A stretch of DNA of 64,000 nucleotides from Prolixibacteraceae bacterium (GTDB lineage Bacteria > Bacteroidota > Bacteroidia > Bacteroidales > Prolixibacteraceae), in assembly GCA_028377305.1 (NCBI GenBank), contig JAONJW010000009.1, positions 1 through 64,000 of the forward strand, written 5' to 3'. Position 1 is the first letter of the stretch; each line of letters begins with the position of its first letter. Shown here piece by piece: positions 18,878-27,807 of the stretch. The notes below the pieces were generated by a model. The model did no database searches and was not told the DNA's origin. It saw only the letters and a list, made by a program, of their open reading frames with translations. The translations under genes were made by a program, and so were the position numbers.

Positions 18878-20407
18878 ATGAGTGAAAGAAAAGTAAGAGT
18901 TCGTTTTGCACCAAGTCCGACAGGACCTCTTCATATAGGAGGAGTGCGAACTGCATTATTTAACTACCTTTTTGCAAAGAAAAATGGTGGTGATTTTCTT
19001 CTTCGTATCGAAGATACCGATCAAACAAGATATGTCCCAGGAGCTGAAGCTTATATCATTGAAAGTTTAAAGTGGTGTGGGATGGATATAGATGAAGGTC
19101 CTGAAAACCCAGGAGACTGTGGTCCTTATAGACAAAGTGAAAGAAAAGAGATCTATCGTCAATATGCCCTACAACTTGTTGAGAGTGGAGATGCATATTA
19201 TGCTTTCGATACTCCAGAAGAGTTGGATGCTATTAGATCAGCACACGAAGAGAAAAAAGAGACTTTTACTTACAATGCTGCGACTCGCATGTCTATGAAA
19301 AACTCTCTCTCCTTAGACGCTGCAGAGGTAGAGAAACTTCTTGCAAATGAAGTACCTGCAGTAATTCGTTTCAAGATGCCTACCGATCAGGAAGTTTCTG
19401 ACACCGATCTGATCCGTGGAAACGTGAAGTTCCAAGCTTCTCTTCTAGACGATAAAGTACTTTACAAAGCAGACGGCATGCCTACCTACCACTTGGCAAA
19501 TGTGGTAGATGATTACCTTATGAATATTTCTCATGTGATCCGTGGAGAGGAATGGTTACCATCGCTCCCACTGCATATACTCCTATATGAGAAACTAGGA
19601 TGGGCAACACAACGTCCGCAATTTGCACACCTTCCTCTTATCCTTAAACCTGTAGGAAAAGGTAAGTTAAGTAAGCGAGATGGTGACAAATTAGGTTTCC
19701 CTGTTTTCCCTTTAGAGTGGAAAGATCCTAAATCAGGAGATATCTCTCGTGGTTATCGTGAAGATGGATATCTTCCAGACTCTTTTGTAAACATGCTTGC
19801 ACTTCTTGGATGGAATCCAGGAACAGAACAAGAGATCTTTTCTATGGATGAGCTTTGTGAAATATTCTCATTAGAAAGAGTAACCAAATCAGGTGCTCGT
19901 TTTGATCCAGAAAAGACCAAATGGTTCAATCACCAATACGTTACCACTTTAGATAACACGAAGTTAGTGGCACTATTTATGCCTACACTTCAAGAAAAGG
20001 AAGTGGATACTGTGGGGCTTGATCTTGAGCAAATCGTTGGAATGGTGAAAGAGCGTGTCAATTTTGTAAACGAACTATGGGACCAAACTTTTTTCTTCTT
20101 CGAAGATCCAATATCTTATGACCCAAAGGTGGTTAAGAAAAGATGGAAAGAGGCAGTTCCTGGATACGTGACAGAGATCAAAGAAACGGTAGCTAGAGTT
20201 GAAAACTGGAATGCCGCAGAAATCAAAGCAACGGTATCAGATCTTGTAAATAGTAAAGAGTGGGGATTCGGATTAATCATGAATGCACTTCGTTTAGCAA
20301 TTGTAGGCGGTGGATTTGGTCCAGATCTTTTCGAAATATGTGAAATGATTGGCAAAGAAGCAACCCTGCGTCGCTTCGATAACGCGATACAAAATATTCA
20401 GCGCTAA
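18878..20407 (+). CDS. gltX: Glutamyl-tRNA synthetase
   Basis: A class I aminoacyl-tRNA synthetase that charges tRNA-Glu (and possibly tRNA-Gln, if a GatCAB amidotransferase is present elsewhere). The 509 residues begin with FAPSPTGPLHIGGVRTALFN, where HIGG at 19-22 is the HIGH motif. FLLRIEDTDQTR follows near residue 45, and the KMSKS-type loop is KLSKRDGD near residue 263. The C-terminal third is the anticodon-binding helical domain. It is a single gene with its own promoter element and a good terminator. Confidence 0.97.
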   Translation: MSERKVRVRFAPSPTGPLHIGGVRTALFNYLFAKKNGGDFLLRIEDTDQTRYVPGAEAYIIESLKWCGMDIDEGPENPGDCGPYRQSERKEIYRQYALQLVESGDAYYAFDTPEELDAIRSAHEEKKETFTYNAATRMSMKNSLSLDAAEVEKLLANEVPAVIRFKMPTDQEVSDTDLIRGNVKFQASLLDDKVLYKADGMPTYHLANVVDDYLMNISHVIRGEEWLPSLPLHILLYEKLGWATQRPQFAHLPLILKPVGKGKLSKRDGDKLGFPVFPLEWKDPKSGDISRGYREDGYLPDSFVNMLALLGWNPGTEQEIFSMDELCEIFSLERVTKSGARFDPEKTKWFNHQYVTTLDNTKLVALFMPTLQEKEVDTVGLDLEQIVGMVKERVNFVNELWDQTFFFFEDPISYDPKVVKKRWKEAVPGYVTEIKETVARVENWNAAEIKATVSDLVNSKEWGFGLIMNALRLAIVGGGFGPDLFEICEMIGKEATLRRFDNAIQNIQR

Positions 20408-20431
20408 ATAATCTTTTCTCCAAAACGATAC

Positions 20432-20469
20432 CAAAGCATCATTCAATTATGGATGATGCTTTGTTTTTT
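20432..20469 (+). terminator. Terminator after gltX
   Basis: An 11-bp perfect stem caaagcatcat / atgatgctttg with a 10-base loop, followed by six T residues. It begins 25 bases after the gltX stop. Confidence 0.88.
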
Positions 20470-20727
20470 CTGCATATTATCACTTCTGACAAATCTTCTA
20501 TTCCCAAATAAATCATAACGAGTAGGACAATTTGGATTCAAAACTACTCGATGTTACGTATTATACACTAAAATGTATGATTTAGGCTGTCTTAAATAAC
20601 GGGATATAAAGTGGACATTTTTATGAAATAGCATAAAGAAGGATTCTTATCTTTACAAAACTAGTAAAGGTTCTTATCCATTACTTAATCATACTTCACA
20701 ACATTGAACTACTTATAAAGCAAAAAT
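20470..20727. other. Intergenic region ahead of the sulfatase gene
   Basis: AT-rich and non-coding. The tract tatcttta at about 20647-20654 resembles a -7 element but lacks the final G. Nothing else is recognisable. Confidence 0.4.
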
Positions 20728-22596
20728 ATGAATAGAATCTCACAACTATTTCTACTATGTATCTTCTTATATAGTTGTCAAGAAAAGGAAGCAGCTAAAC
20801 GTCCCAATATTGTATGGATTGTTTCGGAAGATAACTCTGCTCACTTCATGGACTTATATGCACCAAATGGAGTGGCCACACCAAATATTGAAAAACTAGC
20901 AAATGACGGGATCTTATTTGAGAATGCCTATAGCATGGCTCCTGTATGCTCTGCTGCTAGAAGTGCAATTATCTCAGGTTGTAATAACATACGCACGGGG
21001 ACACAATATCATCGTGCATCCCAAGCTGTTCCTCTTCCTCATGGAGTAAATTTCTACTCTAAACTCCTTCACGATGCGGGCTATTACACTGCCAATAATA
21101 ACAAAGAGGATTACAACTATGCGACTTCAGATAAAGGATGGGACGCATCTTCCAACGACGCAAGTTATAGAGATCGTAAAGAAGGGCAACCATTTTTTCA
21201 AGTATGGAACTTCCACACCACACATGAAGGTTGTTTGCACTTCGATCCAAAAGACATCGATTCGAAACCAACAGTGGTGAACCCTGACACAATAAAAGTT
21301 TTTCCATACCATCCAAATACAAAAATGTTTAGATATACCTATGCAAGGTATTACGATCAGATTCAGAAAATGGATAAACAGGTAGGAGAAAAGATTGCAC
21401 AATTGAAAGAAGACGGGGTATTAGATAACACCATTATCTTTTACTATGGTGACAATGGAGGAATCCTGCCAAGAAGTAAGGGATATGCATATGACAATGG
21501 AACTAAGATTCCTATGGTTGTATATCTTCCCCCAAAATATAAAGACCTATTCCCAGGTAAAATACCTACACGTTGTGATGCCTTTGTAAACTTCATGGAC
21601 CTAGCCCCAACCCTTCTAACTATCGTAGGTTGTAAGATTCCCAAAGGACTAGACGGAAAATCATTCTTAGGAAAAGATTTAACCAAAGCAGATCTTGAAC
21701 ATAGAAATGAAGTGTTCTCTTTTGCAGATCGTTTTGACGAAAAGAATGATATGGTTAGAACATTGAGAGTTGGTAATTATGAGTATGTGCGTAGCTATCA
21801 ACCTTTCTATATTGATGCTCAATACAATAAATATAGATACAAACAAGCGTCCTACCGTGAATGGTATAATCTATACAGAGAAGGAAAATTGACACCATCT
21901 CAAGAGGCTTTCTTTAACACCCGACCTGCGGAATTGCTTTTTGATCTATCTAAAGACCCAAACGAAATTAATAACTTAAGTTCTGATCCAAAGTATATGG
22001 ATATTCTGAAAGCAATGAGAACGAGGATGATCAAAAAAGAGCTAAGCTTAAATGATCTAAGCTTCTATCCGGAATCACACCTTAGAAACGCTGCATTTGC
22101 TGATCCTACTACATTTGGAAAGAAACATAAAACTGAAATCAAAGAGTTATTAGAGATTGCAAACCTTGAACTTCTTTCTTATGACGAGGCTAGAGAGGCT
22201 ATTATTACCAACCTAAACTCTACCAATCCATGGAAAAGATATTGGGCACTAATTGTATGTTCTAGCTTTAGAGAACAAGCAAAAGAATTACTGCCTGCAA
22301 TTCATAAAATAGCCTCTAAGGATAACGAAATACTGGTAAGAACAAGAGCAGCTGAGTACATGGGGCTAATTGGAGACAAAATTGCTATTACTATTCTAAC
22401 AAAAGAAGTAAACCAAACCAAAGAAGTAATGGAGATTGTTGAAATCCTAAACAGCGCATCCATGCTTAAAATGCACCATCCAGAAATTGTATTCAAATTA
22501 AATCCAGATATCATATCGGATAATTGGAGTAAGAAAGAAAGAGTTTGGGTGAAAAATTTAATCAATTATTTAAATGGAGAAGGATTGATTAAATAA
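20728..22596 (+). CDS. Sulfatase lipoprotein with C-terminal HEAT-like repeats
   Basis: A predicted type I sulfatase (arylsulfatase/alkaline phosphatase superfamily) acting on sulfated glycans or related esters at the cell surface. A lipoprotein signal ends at C17 (LYSC). Residues 26-36 (PNIVWIVSEDN) supply metal-binding acidic residues. C74 in CSAAR fits the formylglycine motif C-x-A/P-x-R, so the enzyme would need a maturase, which is not in this window. HTTHEG and YGDNGG follow in the catalytic core. The last 130 residues after about 490 look like helical HEAT repeats, which is unusual for a minimal sulfatase. The substrate is unknown and no polysaccharide locus surrounds it. Confidence 0.88.
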   Translation: MNRISQLFLLCIFLYSCQEKEAAKRPNIVWIVSEDNSAHFMDLYAPNGVATPNIEKLANDGILFENAYSMAPVCSAARSAIISGCNNIRTGTQYHRASQAVPLPHGVNFYSKLLHDAGYYTANNNKEDYNYATSDKGWDASSNDASYRDRKEGQPFFQVWNFHTTHEGCLHFDPKDIDSKPTVVNPDTIKVFPYHPNTKMFRYTYARYYDQIQKMDKQVGEKIAQLKEDGVLDNTIIFYYGDNGGILPRSKGYAYDNGTKIPMVVYLPPKYKDLFPGKIPTRCDAFVNFMDLAPTLLTIVGCKIPKGLDGKSFLGKDLTKADLEHRNEVFSFADRFDEKNDMVRTLRVGNYEYVRSYQPFYIDAQYNKYRYKQASYREWYNLYREGKLTPSQEAFFNTRPAELLFDLSKDPNEINNLSSDPKYMDILKAMRTRMIKKELSLNDLSFYPESHLRNAAFADPTTFGKKHKTEIKELLEIANLELLSYDEAREAIITNLNSTNPWKRYWALIVCSSFREQAKELLPAIHKIASKDNEILVRTRAAEYMGLIGDKIAITILTKEVNQTKEVMEIVEILNSASMLKMHHPEIVFKLNPDIISDNWSKKERVWVKNLINYLNGEGLIK

Positions 22597-22615
22597 TATA
22601 TACCCTCCACTAGAA

Positions 22616-22647
22616 CTCTACTTTGATCAACAAAGTAGAGTTTTTTT
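22616..22647 (+). terminator. Terminator after the sulfatase gene
   Basis: A 10-bp perfect stem ctctactttg / caaagtagag with a 5-base loop, followed by seven T residues. Confidence 0.9.
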
Positions 22648-23396
22648 ATCCTTTAACTGCATATAAATACACTAGACTTGTTCATAAGGTCATCCGTTTT
22701 ATCTGTTTAATTCATGGCTACCATCTATTCAATTTCTAACCCGCTGCAATAGTTTCGTAGATTCACAATAGAAGGACTACGAATTAAGCCCACCTTGTTC
22801 TACCGATGGCTTCACTTCCTTTAGTTAAATGGTATCTTAATATTAAATTTAAAGAAAATATATAAAGAGAGTAACTTTAAAAGCTAAGATCAAAACGAGT
22901 GTATGGTGCTAAGTATAACAAACAAACTCCTTGCTATTCGGTCTTTATAAACGAGTCATTTGTAAATATATTAGCTAAACATATCGATATCCATTCTTAC
23001 CTCCTGGATACTGTTCCTTACAACATAATAAGATCCGTATCATCCATCCAATCCATAGATATGAATCTCTTTCGTACTTACAGTGGACACGGTTTCAACA
23101 ATAGGGAACCGATTCTTTATTTACATTTATAAATGACTATTGTCAACTTCTATTATTACACAATCCTCGAGACAGCATCTCTCATTGGTATAATTAAACA
23201 TAGGTTATTCTATATGATATTACTAATCAGGATTGATATATATTCATTATCAAATAAATCAAGACGTTATTTGACCAAATAAATCTAACATAACATTTGT
23301 ATTGTATGTATTAATATATTTTTTTTGTAAATTATAGCTCTGAAACTATTATCTTTCAAAATCAGGGTATCAATTACATAAAAATCTTATACGAGT
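22648..23396. other. Long intergenic region with no convincing gene
   Basis: About 750 bases. A small hairpin (ttcgtag / ctacgaa, 22754-22783) is present. A 77-codon frame at 22899-23132 lacks any recognisable features or coding-like composition, and I do not call it. The region may be decayed DNA. No RNA gene was seen. Confidence 0.45.
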
Positions 23397-24998
23397 ATGA
23401 GACTGCTTCTATTTTGTCTATTAATCTCAGGGTTGTTCTTTTCATGCCAAAAGAATGAGCTTAACTATATCCCCGAAGTAAATTCCCAACCACAAAACAT
23501 AAAACTAAGCCAAGGCTTTGTGGAACAAAGAATAAACTTAGAGGGGATCTTCGCAGATCGTGATGGAGAATCCCTTCAAATCACTGCATTTTCTAATGCA
23601 ATCGAAGTGGTCGATGCTGAAATAGACGACAAGGTATTAATCATTACCGAAAAAGGTAATGGTTCAACTAAAATTACCTTACGTGCAACTGACAGCATGG
23701 GCGATTACACCGAAACGAGATTTGATGTAGAAGTTAAACCTCCATATCTACGTTTTGCCGTAATTTCTGACCCTCACTATATGGATCAATCTTTACGGGG
23801 TCTATTCGGATCTGCTCTTATCAACGAAAAGAACAAAAATCCCTTAATGTTTGAGCATAGTGACATAATTCTTCCACAGACCATTCAAATGATCTCTAGT
23901 AATTTCCGCCCTAAGGTTTTAATTGTCAATGGAGACTTAACAAAAGACGGATCATTAGCCTCACACCAATCTATGGTAGCGATCCTAGATAAAGCACAGA
24001 AGTTAGGGATGCAGGTATATGTCGTTCCCGGCTGTAGAGATATCAACAATTTCAATGCATCTAGATATAGTGGTGCGAATAAAGTATCCGTTCCTAACGT
24101 AACGCCTGAGAAGTACAAAACCCTATATCACAACTTTGGATATAATGATGACCAGATCACATTTAGTCAAGATCTAAGCTCCTTGAGCTATGCTTGTGAA
24201 CCACAGAAAGGGGTTTACATGATCATGATCGATTCCAACAGTTTTGAAGGCAATAGCGCATCAAGACCCTATAATGAAAAAAGTCGTATCAAGCCGGAAA
24301 CGATGGATTGGATTAGAAGCATCGTTGCACAAGCTAGAGATGAGAGAAAGACTGTCATAACTTTCATGCATGGAGCCATCGCAGAGAGTTTTACAGGCGA
24401 AGCAGAATATTTCCCTCTCAACCTTATTGAAAATGCCGACAATATCGCAAACACTTTAGCAGATCTTGGTATCAAAGTTATATTTACTGGACATAATCAT
24501 ATTCAAGATATTTGCGAACACACCTCTCCTGACGGAAATCATATTACCCAAATCAGTACAGGTTCTTTACTATCTTATCCGAATCCTTACAGGATTATCA
24601 CTCTTAAGACTGATCAAAACCTTTCGATTGCCACACACATTTTTAGTGAGTTATACCAAGGAGAGCAAGGTGCACTATTCTTGAATCAAGCTAAAGATGA
24701 TTTTAAAAAGCATTATTCCGTCTTTTTTAATAACATCCTAAGCACCAAGTATGGAGTGGATGGTTCATTATTAGCCATTGCAACAAATACAGCAACGGAA
24801 GTGGGATTGATGCATTCCTATGGAAATGAGAAAAAGAGTGATCTTGATGAAAAAAGTCAAGTGGGAATTATCATGTTGCAAGAAGGTACGGGGTCAATAC
24901 ACGATGCTGGAGAATTATTAAATAGTATGGTTAATGATCTATTCCCAAGAAATGATATAGAATTCTCCGTCCCAAAACTAGGGGTATGGGATGAATAG
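23397..24998 (+). CDS. Metallophosphoesterase lipoprotein with an altered metal-site motif
   Basis: A calcineurin-like phosphoesterase predicted to be anchored at the cell surface. The lipoprotein signal ends at C17 (LFFSC). An Ig/cadherin-like beta domain spans about residues 20-110. The phosphoesterase core shows SDPHY (near 124, the DxH motif), NGDLTKDG (GD motif, about 178), FMHGA and the terminal GHNH (about 365). The usual GNHD motif after VVP is GCRD here (about 211-214), so the Asn metal ligand and the catalytic His are both missing. A C-terminal helical region of about 110 residues follows. It could be a weak or inactive family member that keeps a binding role. The substrate is unknown. 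Confidence 0.8.
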   Translation: MRLLLFCLLISGLFFSCQKNELNYIPEVNSQPQNIKLSQGFVEQRINLEGIFADRDGESLQITAFSNAIEVVDAEIDDKVLIITEKGNGSTKITLRATDSMGDYTETRFDVEVKPPYLRFAVISDPHYMDQSLRGLFGSALINEKNKNPLMFEHSDIILPQTIQMISSNFRPKVLIVNGDLTKDGSLASHQSMVAILDKAQKLGMQVYVVPGCRDINNFNASRYSGANKVSVPNVTPEKYKTLYHNFGYNDDQITFSQDLSSLSYACEPQKGVYMIMIDSNSFEGNSASRPYNEKSRIKPETMDWIRSIVAQARDERKTVITFMHGAIAESFTGEAEYFPLNLIENADNIANTLADLGIKVIFTGHNHIQDICEHTSPDGNHITQISTGSLLSYPNPYRIITLKTDQNLSIATHIFSELYQGEQGALFLNQAKDDFKKHYSVFFNNILSTKYGVDGSLLAIATNTATEVGLMHSYGNEKKSDLDEKSQVGIIMLQEGTGSIHDAGELLNSMVNDLFPRNDIEFSVPKLGVWDE

Positions 24999-25052
24999 GC
25001 AACAAAAGTACACATTCAGTTAACATTAGTTTCATGTTCTAATAACATTTTA

Positions 25053-25178
25053 TATATTTGCACCATATCCTTAAATAAGTTCAATTAATAGATTAACTCT
25101 ATTAATACTTATAGGATATATGATTAGGCAAATTTTGGTTTTTACCCCATCATAACTCGTTTATGATGGGGTTTTTTA
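25053..25178 (+). ncRNA. Candidate small RNA with promoter element and terminator
   Basis: The -7 element tatatttg (25053-25060) is followed by about 110 bases that can fold into a long stem. Segments atatcct, aataagt and ttaatag pair with the later ctattaa, acttat and aggatat between 25066 and 25120. The transcript would end at an 11-bp stem ccccatcataa / ttatgatgggg (25145-25171) with a run of six T residues. It lies between two genes with no clear claim on it. An 11-codon frame from 25121 (MIRQILVFTPS) also ends at the terminator but has no matching downstream gene. It may instead be only the terminator of the upstream gene. Confidence 0.45.
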
Positions 25179-25430
25179 TACCATCTCAAAAGTTGCTCTC
25201 TTCTATATAATCATTCAAAATTTACTACATAGAAACAGGCCTCTATATCTACATTATAGCAAGGAAGTTGGACTATGATAGCACTAGGAAAGCAATTATT
25301 AGAGATTAGAATAGTCTAGACAAGGAAACTAGCAAGACCAAAGAATTCTCCTCGTTTTTAAAAGATATCCGACGCTGTACCGCAAAGTCTCTCATTAACA
25401 ATAGCCATTTTGTTTAAATGAACAGGACAG

Positions 25431-26006
25431 CTATTTTATCGAGCTTTTTTTTAATAAGAGAAAGCTCTTTTTAACACGAGCATTTAAAGAAGGGGTATTC
25501 TCCTCACTTATAAGTTCTAACATCCATTCTAGTTCTCCTAATAGTTCAGGCATCTCAACCACTCCTAAAGTAAATAACGAGAGGGCATTACATCGGACAG
25601 CCACAGGAACGGATTTATCTATAGATAATTTAGCACATTTATCTAAGAAGTAAGGTTGATTCAGATAGATCGCATGGTTGGATAATATAGCTCTCGTTAT
25701 GGATCTAATAATCCCCATCTCCCCACAATGTAGAAAGATCGAAAGGAGTTCTTTGTAGTACATTCTAGCAAAAGCTGGATTGGCCACAATCATATGATCC
25801 AATATCCAATATAACCGTTTTCTTGGGAAACTCTTTTTATTCACACATCGTGTGATTAGGTTCTCAAAATACGGGATATTTAATTTTAATCGATCACACC
25901 AGAAATCTATATCCTGTTTCGATCCCATCATTCGATGTTCTGATCGAAACCAATACGATGGATCAGATCGGAAACTTAGATCTGATGTTATCCTGCTTAT
26001 TTTCAT
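25431..26006 (-). CDS. Unidentified helical protein, possibly HEAT-repeat-like
   Basis: The 191 residues have no signal peptide or membrane helix. The composition is that of a soluble alpha-helical protein, with repeated Leu/Ile-rich helices such as RLYWILDHMIVANPAF, VAVRCNALSLFTLGVVE and ELEWMLELI that resemble HEAT repeats. I do not recognise a family. It stands alone between the possible small RNA and the trp leader, transcribed away from trp. An AT-rich leader of more than 100 bases precedes it. Confidence 0.65.
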   Translation of the reverse strand: MKISRITSDLSFRSDPSYWFRSEHRMMGSKQDIDFWCDRLKLNIPYFENLITRCVNKKSFPRKRLYWILDHMIVANPAFARMYYKELLSIFLHCGEMGIIRSITRAILSNHAIYLNQPYFLDKCAKLSIDKSVPVAVRCNALSLFTLGVVEMPELLGELEWMLELISEENTPSLNARVKKSFLLLKKSSIK

Positions 26007-26162
26007 TGTGTTAAATTATTACCTTCCATATGTTTACAGAATATTAAAATACACAAAAATATATCACATCCAATCTATTTGTTTTGAATTACCGAAAAAA
26101 ATATATTTCTTTGAGATGTATCAATAGAGTAAAATCCATTGATTGATTATTAAATTAAATTG

Positions 26163-26223
26163 CAATATGGCTTTGGTGGGGCGCTCTAACGCAAGAGATT
26201 GTTTAAGCCATATTGATTTTTTT
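26163..26223 (+). terminator. Hairpin with a 31-base loop just before the trp leader
   Basis: A perfect 11-bp stem caatatggctt / aagccatattg closes a 31-base GC-richer loop containing ggtggggcgctctaacgc, and is followed by seven T residues. It ends 15 bases before the trp leader peptide. It may be a terminator of an upstream short transcript, or part of the 5' leader of trp. The loop is unusually long for a plain terminator. Confidence 0.6.
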
Positions 26224-26237
26224 GAATAGATATTACA

Positions 26238-26306
26238 ATGACATATATTATTAAAAATATTTCTTGGTGGTGGCTTATCTTATCGCAAATACGTGACGAG
26301 GAATAG
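26238..26306 (+). CDS. trpL: trp operon leader peptide (three adjacent Trp codons)
   Basis: A 22-codon frame from ATG 26238 to TAG 26304-26306 contains SWWWLI: three consecutive tgg codons at 26265-26273. It is followed after 24 bases by a strong terminator and then by trpE. This arrangement is the classical ribosome-mediated attenuator. When charged tRNA-Trp is scarce the ribosome stalls at the Trp codons and the terminator should not form. The frame is too short for ordinary gene prediction. Three tandem Trp codons in a 22-codon frame at this position are very unlikely by chance. Confidence 0.85.
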   Translation: MTYIIKNISWWWLILSQIRDEE

Positions 26307-26330
26307 CTTTATGTACCTACTCAAGAAGTA

Positions 26331-26372
26331 AAAAAGGCGTTTTATCGAATCACGATAAAACGCCTTTTTTTT
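26331..26372 (+). terminator. trp attenuator terminator
   Basis: A 17-bp perfect stem (aaaaaggcgttttatcg and its complement) with a 5-base loop, ending in nine T residues. It lies 24 bases after the leader peptide stop and about 30 bases before the trpE ATG. I could not identify with confidence the competing antiterminator pairing. The tract cttatcttatcg just after the Trp codons is a candidate partner region. Confidence 0.88.
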
Positions 26373-26400
26373 TGATCCAAAAATAATACCATCATCGCAT

Positions 26401-27807
26401 ATGAATAAGATATTAATCAAAACCAACACAAAACAGATTTTAGCAGATACGATAACACCTGTTAGTGTTTTCCTTAAGATCAGGGATATATTTCCCAATA
26501 CAGTTCTACTGGAGAGTTCTGATTACCACGGTAATGAGAACAGTCATTCTTTTATAGCCTTCAACCCATTGGCTTCATTTGTGGTAGATGGAAACAAGAT
26601 ATCAGAAGACTATTTTGGAGAGAAAATGGTCTCCAAGGTAGATGACAAGATCAGTGTCGCAAAAAAATTAGAATCTTTCTACAAGATGTTTGCGGTAGAC
26701 CGTCGTAGAGAAATTCCGATGAATGGTATTTTTGGATATGTCGGATATGATGCTATTCCTTACTTCGAAGATATTCAGTTCCAAAGCAATAACGATGCAG
26801 CATATCATATTCCAGAGATTCGTTACGATTTTTATCAAGTGATTGTTGTGGTGAATCATCATAAAAACACGATTCAAATCATAGAGAATTGTCGAGAATC
26901 GGAAGCGTCGAATATCAACTACTATGAACAGTTGATATTGAGATCTCCGTTCTCCACCTTTCCATTCACTGCGCTAGAAGATGAAAAATCGAACATTGAT
27001 AATGATACGTATAAAGGAATGGTCACCAAAGCCAAAGAGCACTGCTATCGAGGAGATGTTTTCCAAATGGTATTATCTCGACAGTTTCAGCAGAAATTCC
27101 AAGGAGATGAATTTAATGTTTATCGTGCCCTTAGAAGTGTGAACCCATCGCCATATCTATTCTATTTTGATTATGGTAGTTATAAAATCTTTGGATCTTC
27201 TCCTGAGGCTCAAATACAGATCAAGGAGAATAGTGCATCGATTCATCCTATTGCAGGAACATTTAAACGTACAGGCAATGACTTGCAAGATCAAGCATTA
27301 GCACAGAAACTTTCGGAAGACAAAAAAGAGAATGCAGAACATGTGATGTTGGTAGACTTAGCACGAAACGATCTTAGTATTCATGCGCACCACGTACATG
27401 TGGAGACCTTCCGAGAGGTACAATACTATTCTCATGTTCTACACTTGGTTTCGAAGGTAACGGGCACCTTGAATGTTAATCAGAATCTGTTTGATGTTTT
27501 TGGAAATACATTCCCTGCAGGCACCCTATCTGGGGCTCCTAAGTATAAAGCTATGCAGTTGATTGACAGATATGAGAATCAGAGTCGTGGATTTTATGGG
27601 GGTAGTATTGGATTTTTATCATTCCAAGGTGATTTCAATCATGCTATCATGATCCGCTCTTTCTTAAGTAAAGATCAAACCCTATACTATCAAGCAGGTG
27701 CTGGAATAGTAGCCAAATCATCGGAAGAAAGTGAGTTGCAAGAAGTAAACAATAAGCTTGCAGCACTTAAAAAAGCAATTGAAATAGCTCAAACTATTGA
27801 ATCATGA
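26401..27807 (+). CDS. trpE: Anthranilate synthase component I
   Basis: Converts chorismate and ammonia to anthranilate, the first step of tryptophan synthesis, in complex with TrpG. The 468 residues carry the chorismate-binding fold. GDVFQMVLSRQF is near 220, SSPEAQIQI near 265, IAGTFKRTGND near 285, HVMLVDLARNDL near 318, FPAGTLSGAPK near 367, and GAGIVAKSS near 440. It is the first structural gene of the operon, directly after the attenuator, and its stop overlaps the trpG start (ATGA). Order and length favour TrpE over PabB. Confidence 0.95.
   Translation: MNKILIKTNTKQILADTITPVSVFLKIRDIFPNTVLLESSDYHGNENSHSFIAFNPLASFVVDGNKISEDYFGEKMVSKVDDKISVAKKLESFYKMFAVDRRREIPMNGIFGYVGYDAIPYFEDIQFQSNNDAAYHIPEIRYDFYQVIVVVNHHKNTIQIIENCRESEASNINYYEQLILRSPFSTFPFTALEDEKSNIDNDTYKGMVTKAKEHCYRGDVFQMVLSRQFQQKFQGDEFNVYRALRSVNPSPYLFYFDYGSYKIFGSSPEAQIQIKENSASIHPIAGTFKRTGNDLQDQALAQKLSEDKKENAEHVMLVDLARNDLSIHAHHVHVETFREVQYYSHVLHLVSKVTGTLNVNQNLFDVFGNTFPAGTLSGAPKYKAMQLIDRYENQSRGFYGGSIGFLSFQGDFNHAIMIRSFLSKDQTLYYQAGAGIVAKSSEESELQEVNNKLAALKKAIEIAQTIES

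Noticed and set aside
22899-23132. 77-codon frame in the long intergenic region after the sulfatase
   Set aside because: No motif, unusual composition, no signals on either side. Probably open by chance.
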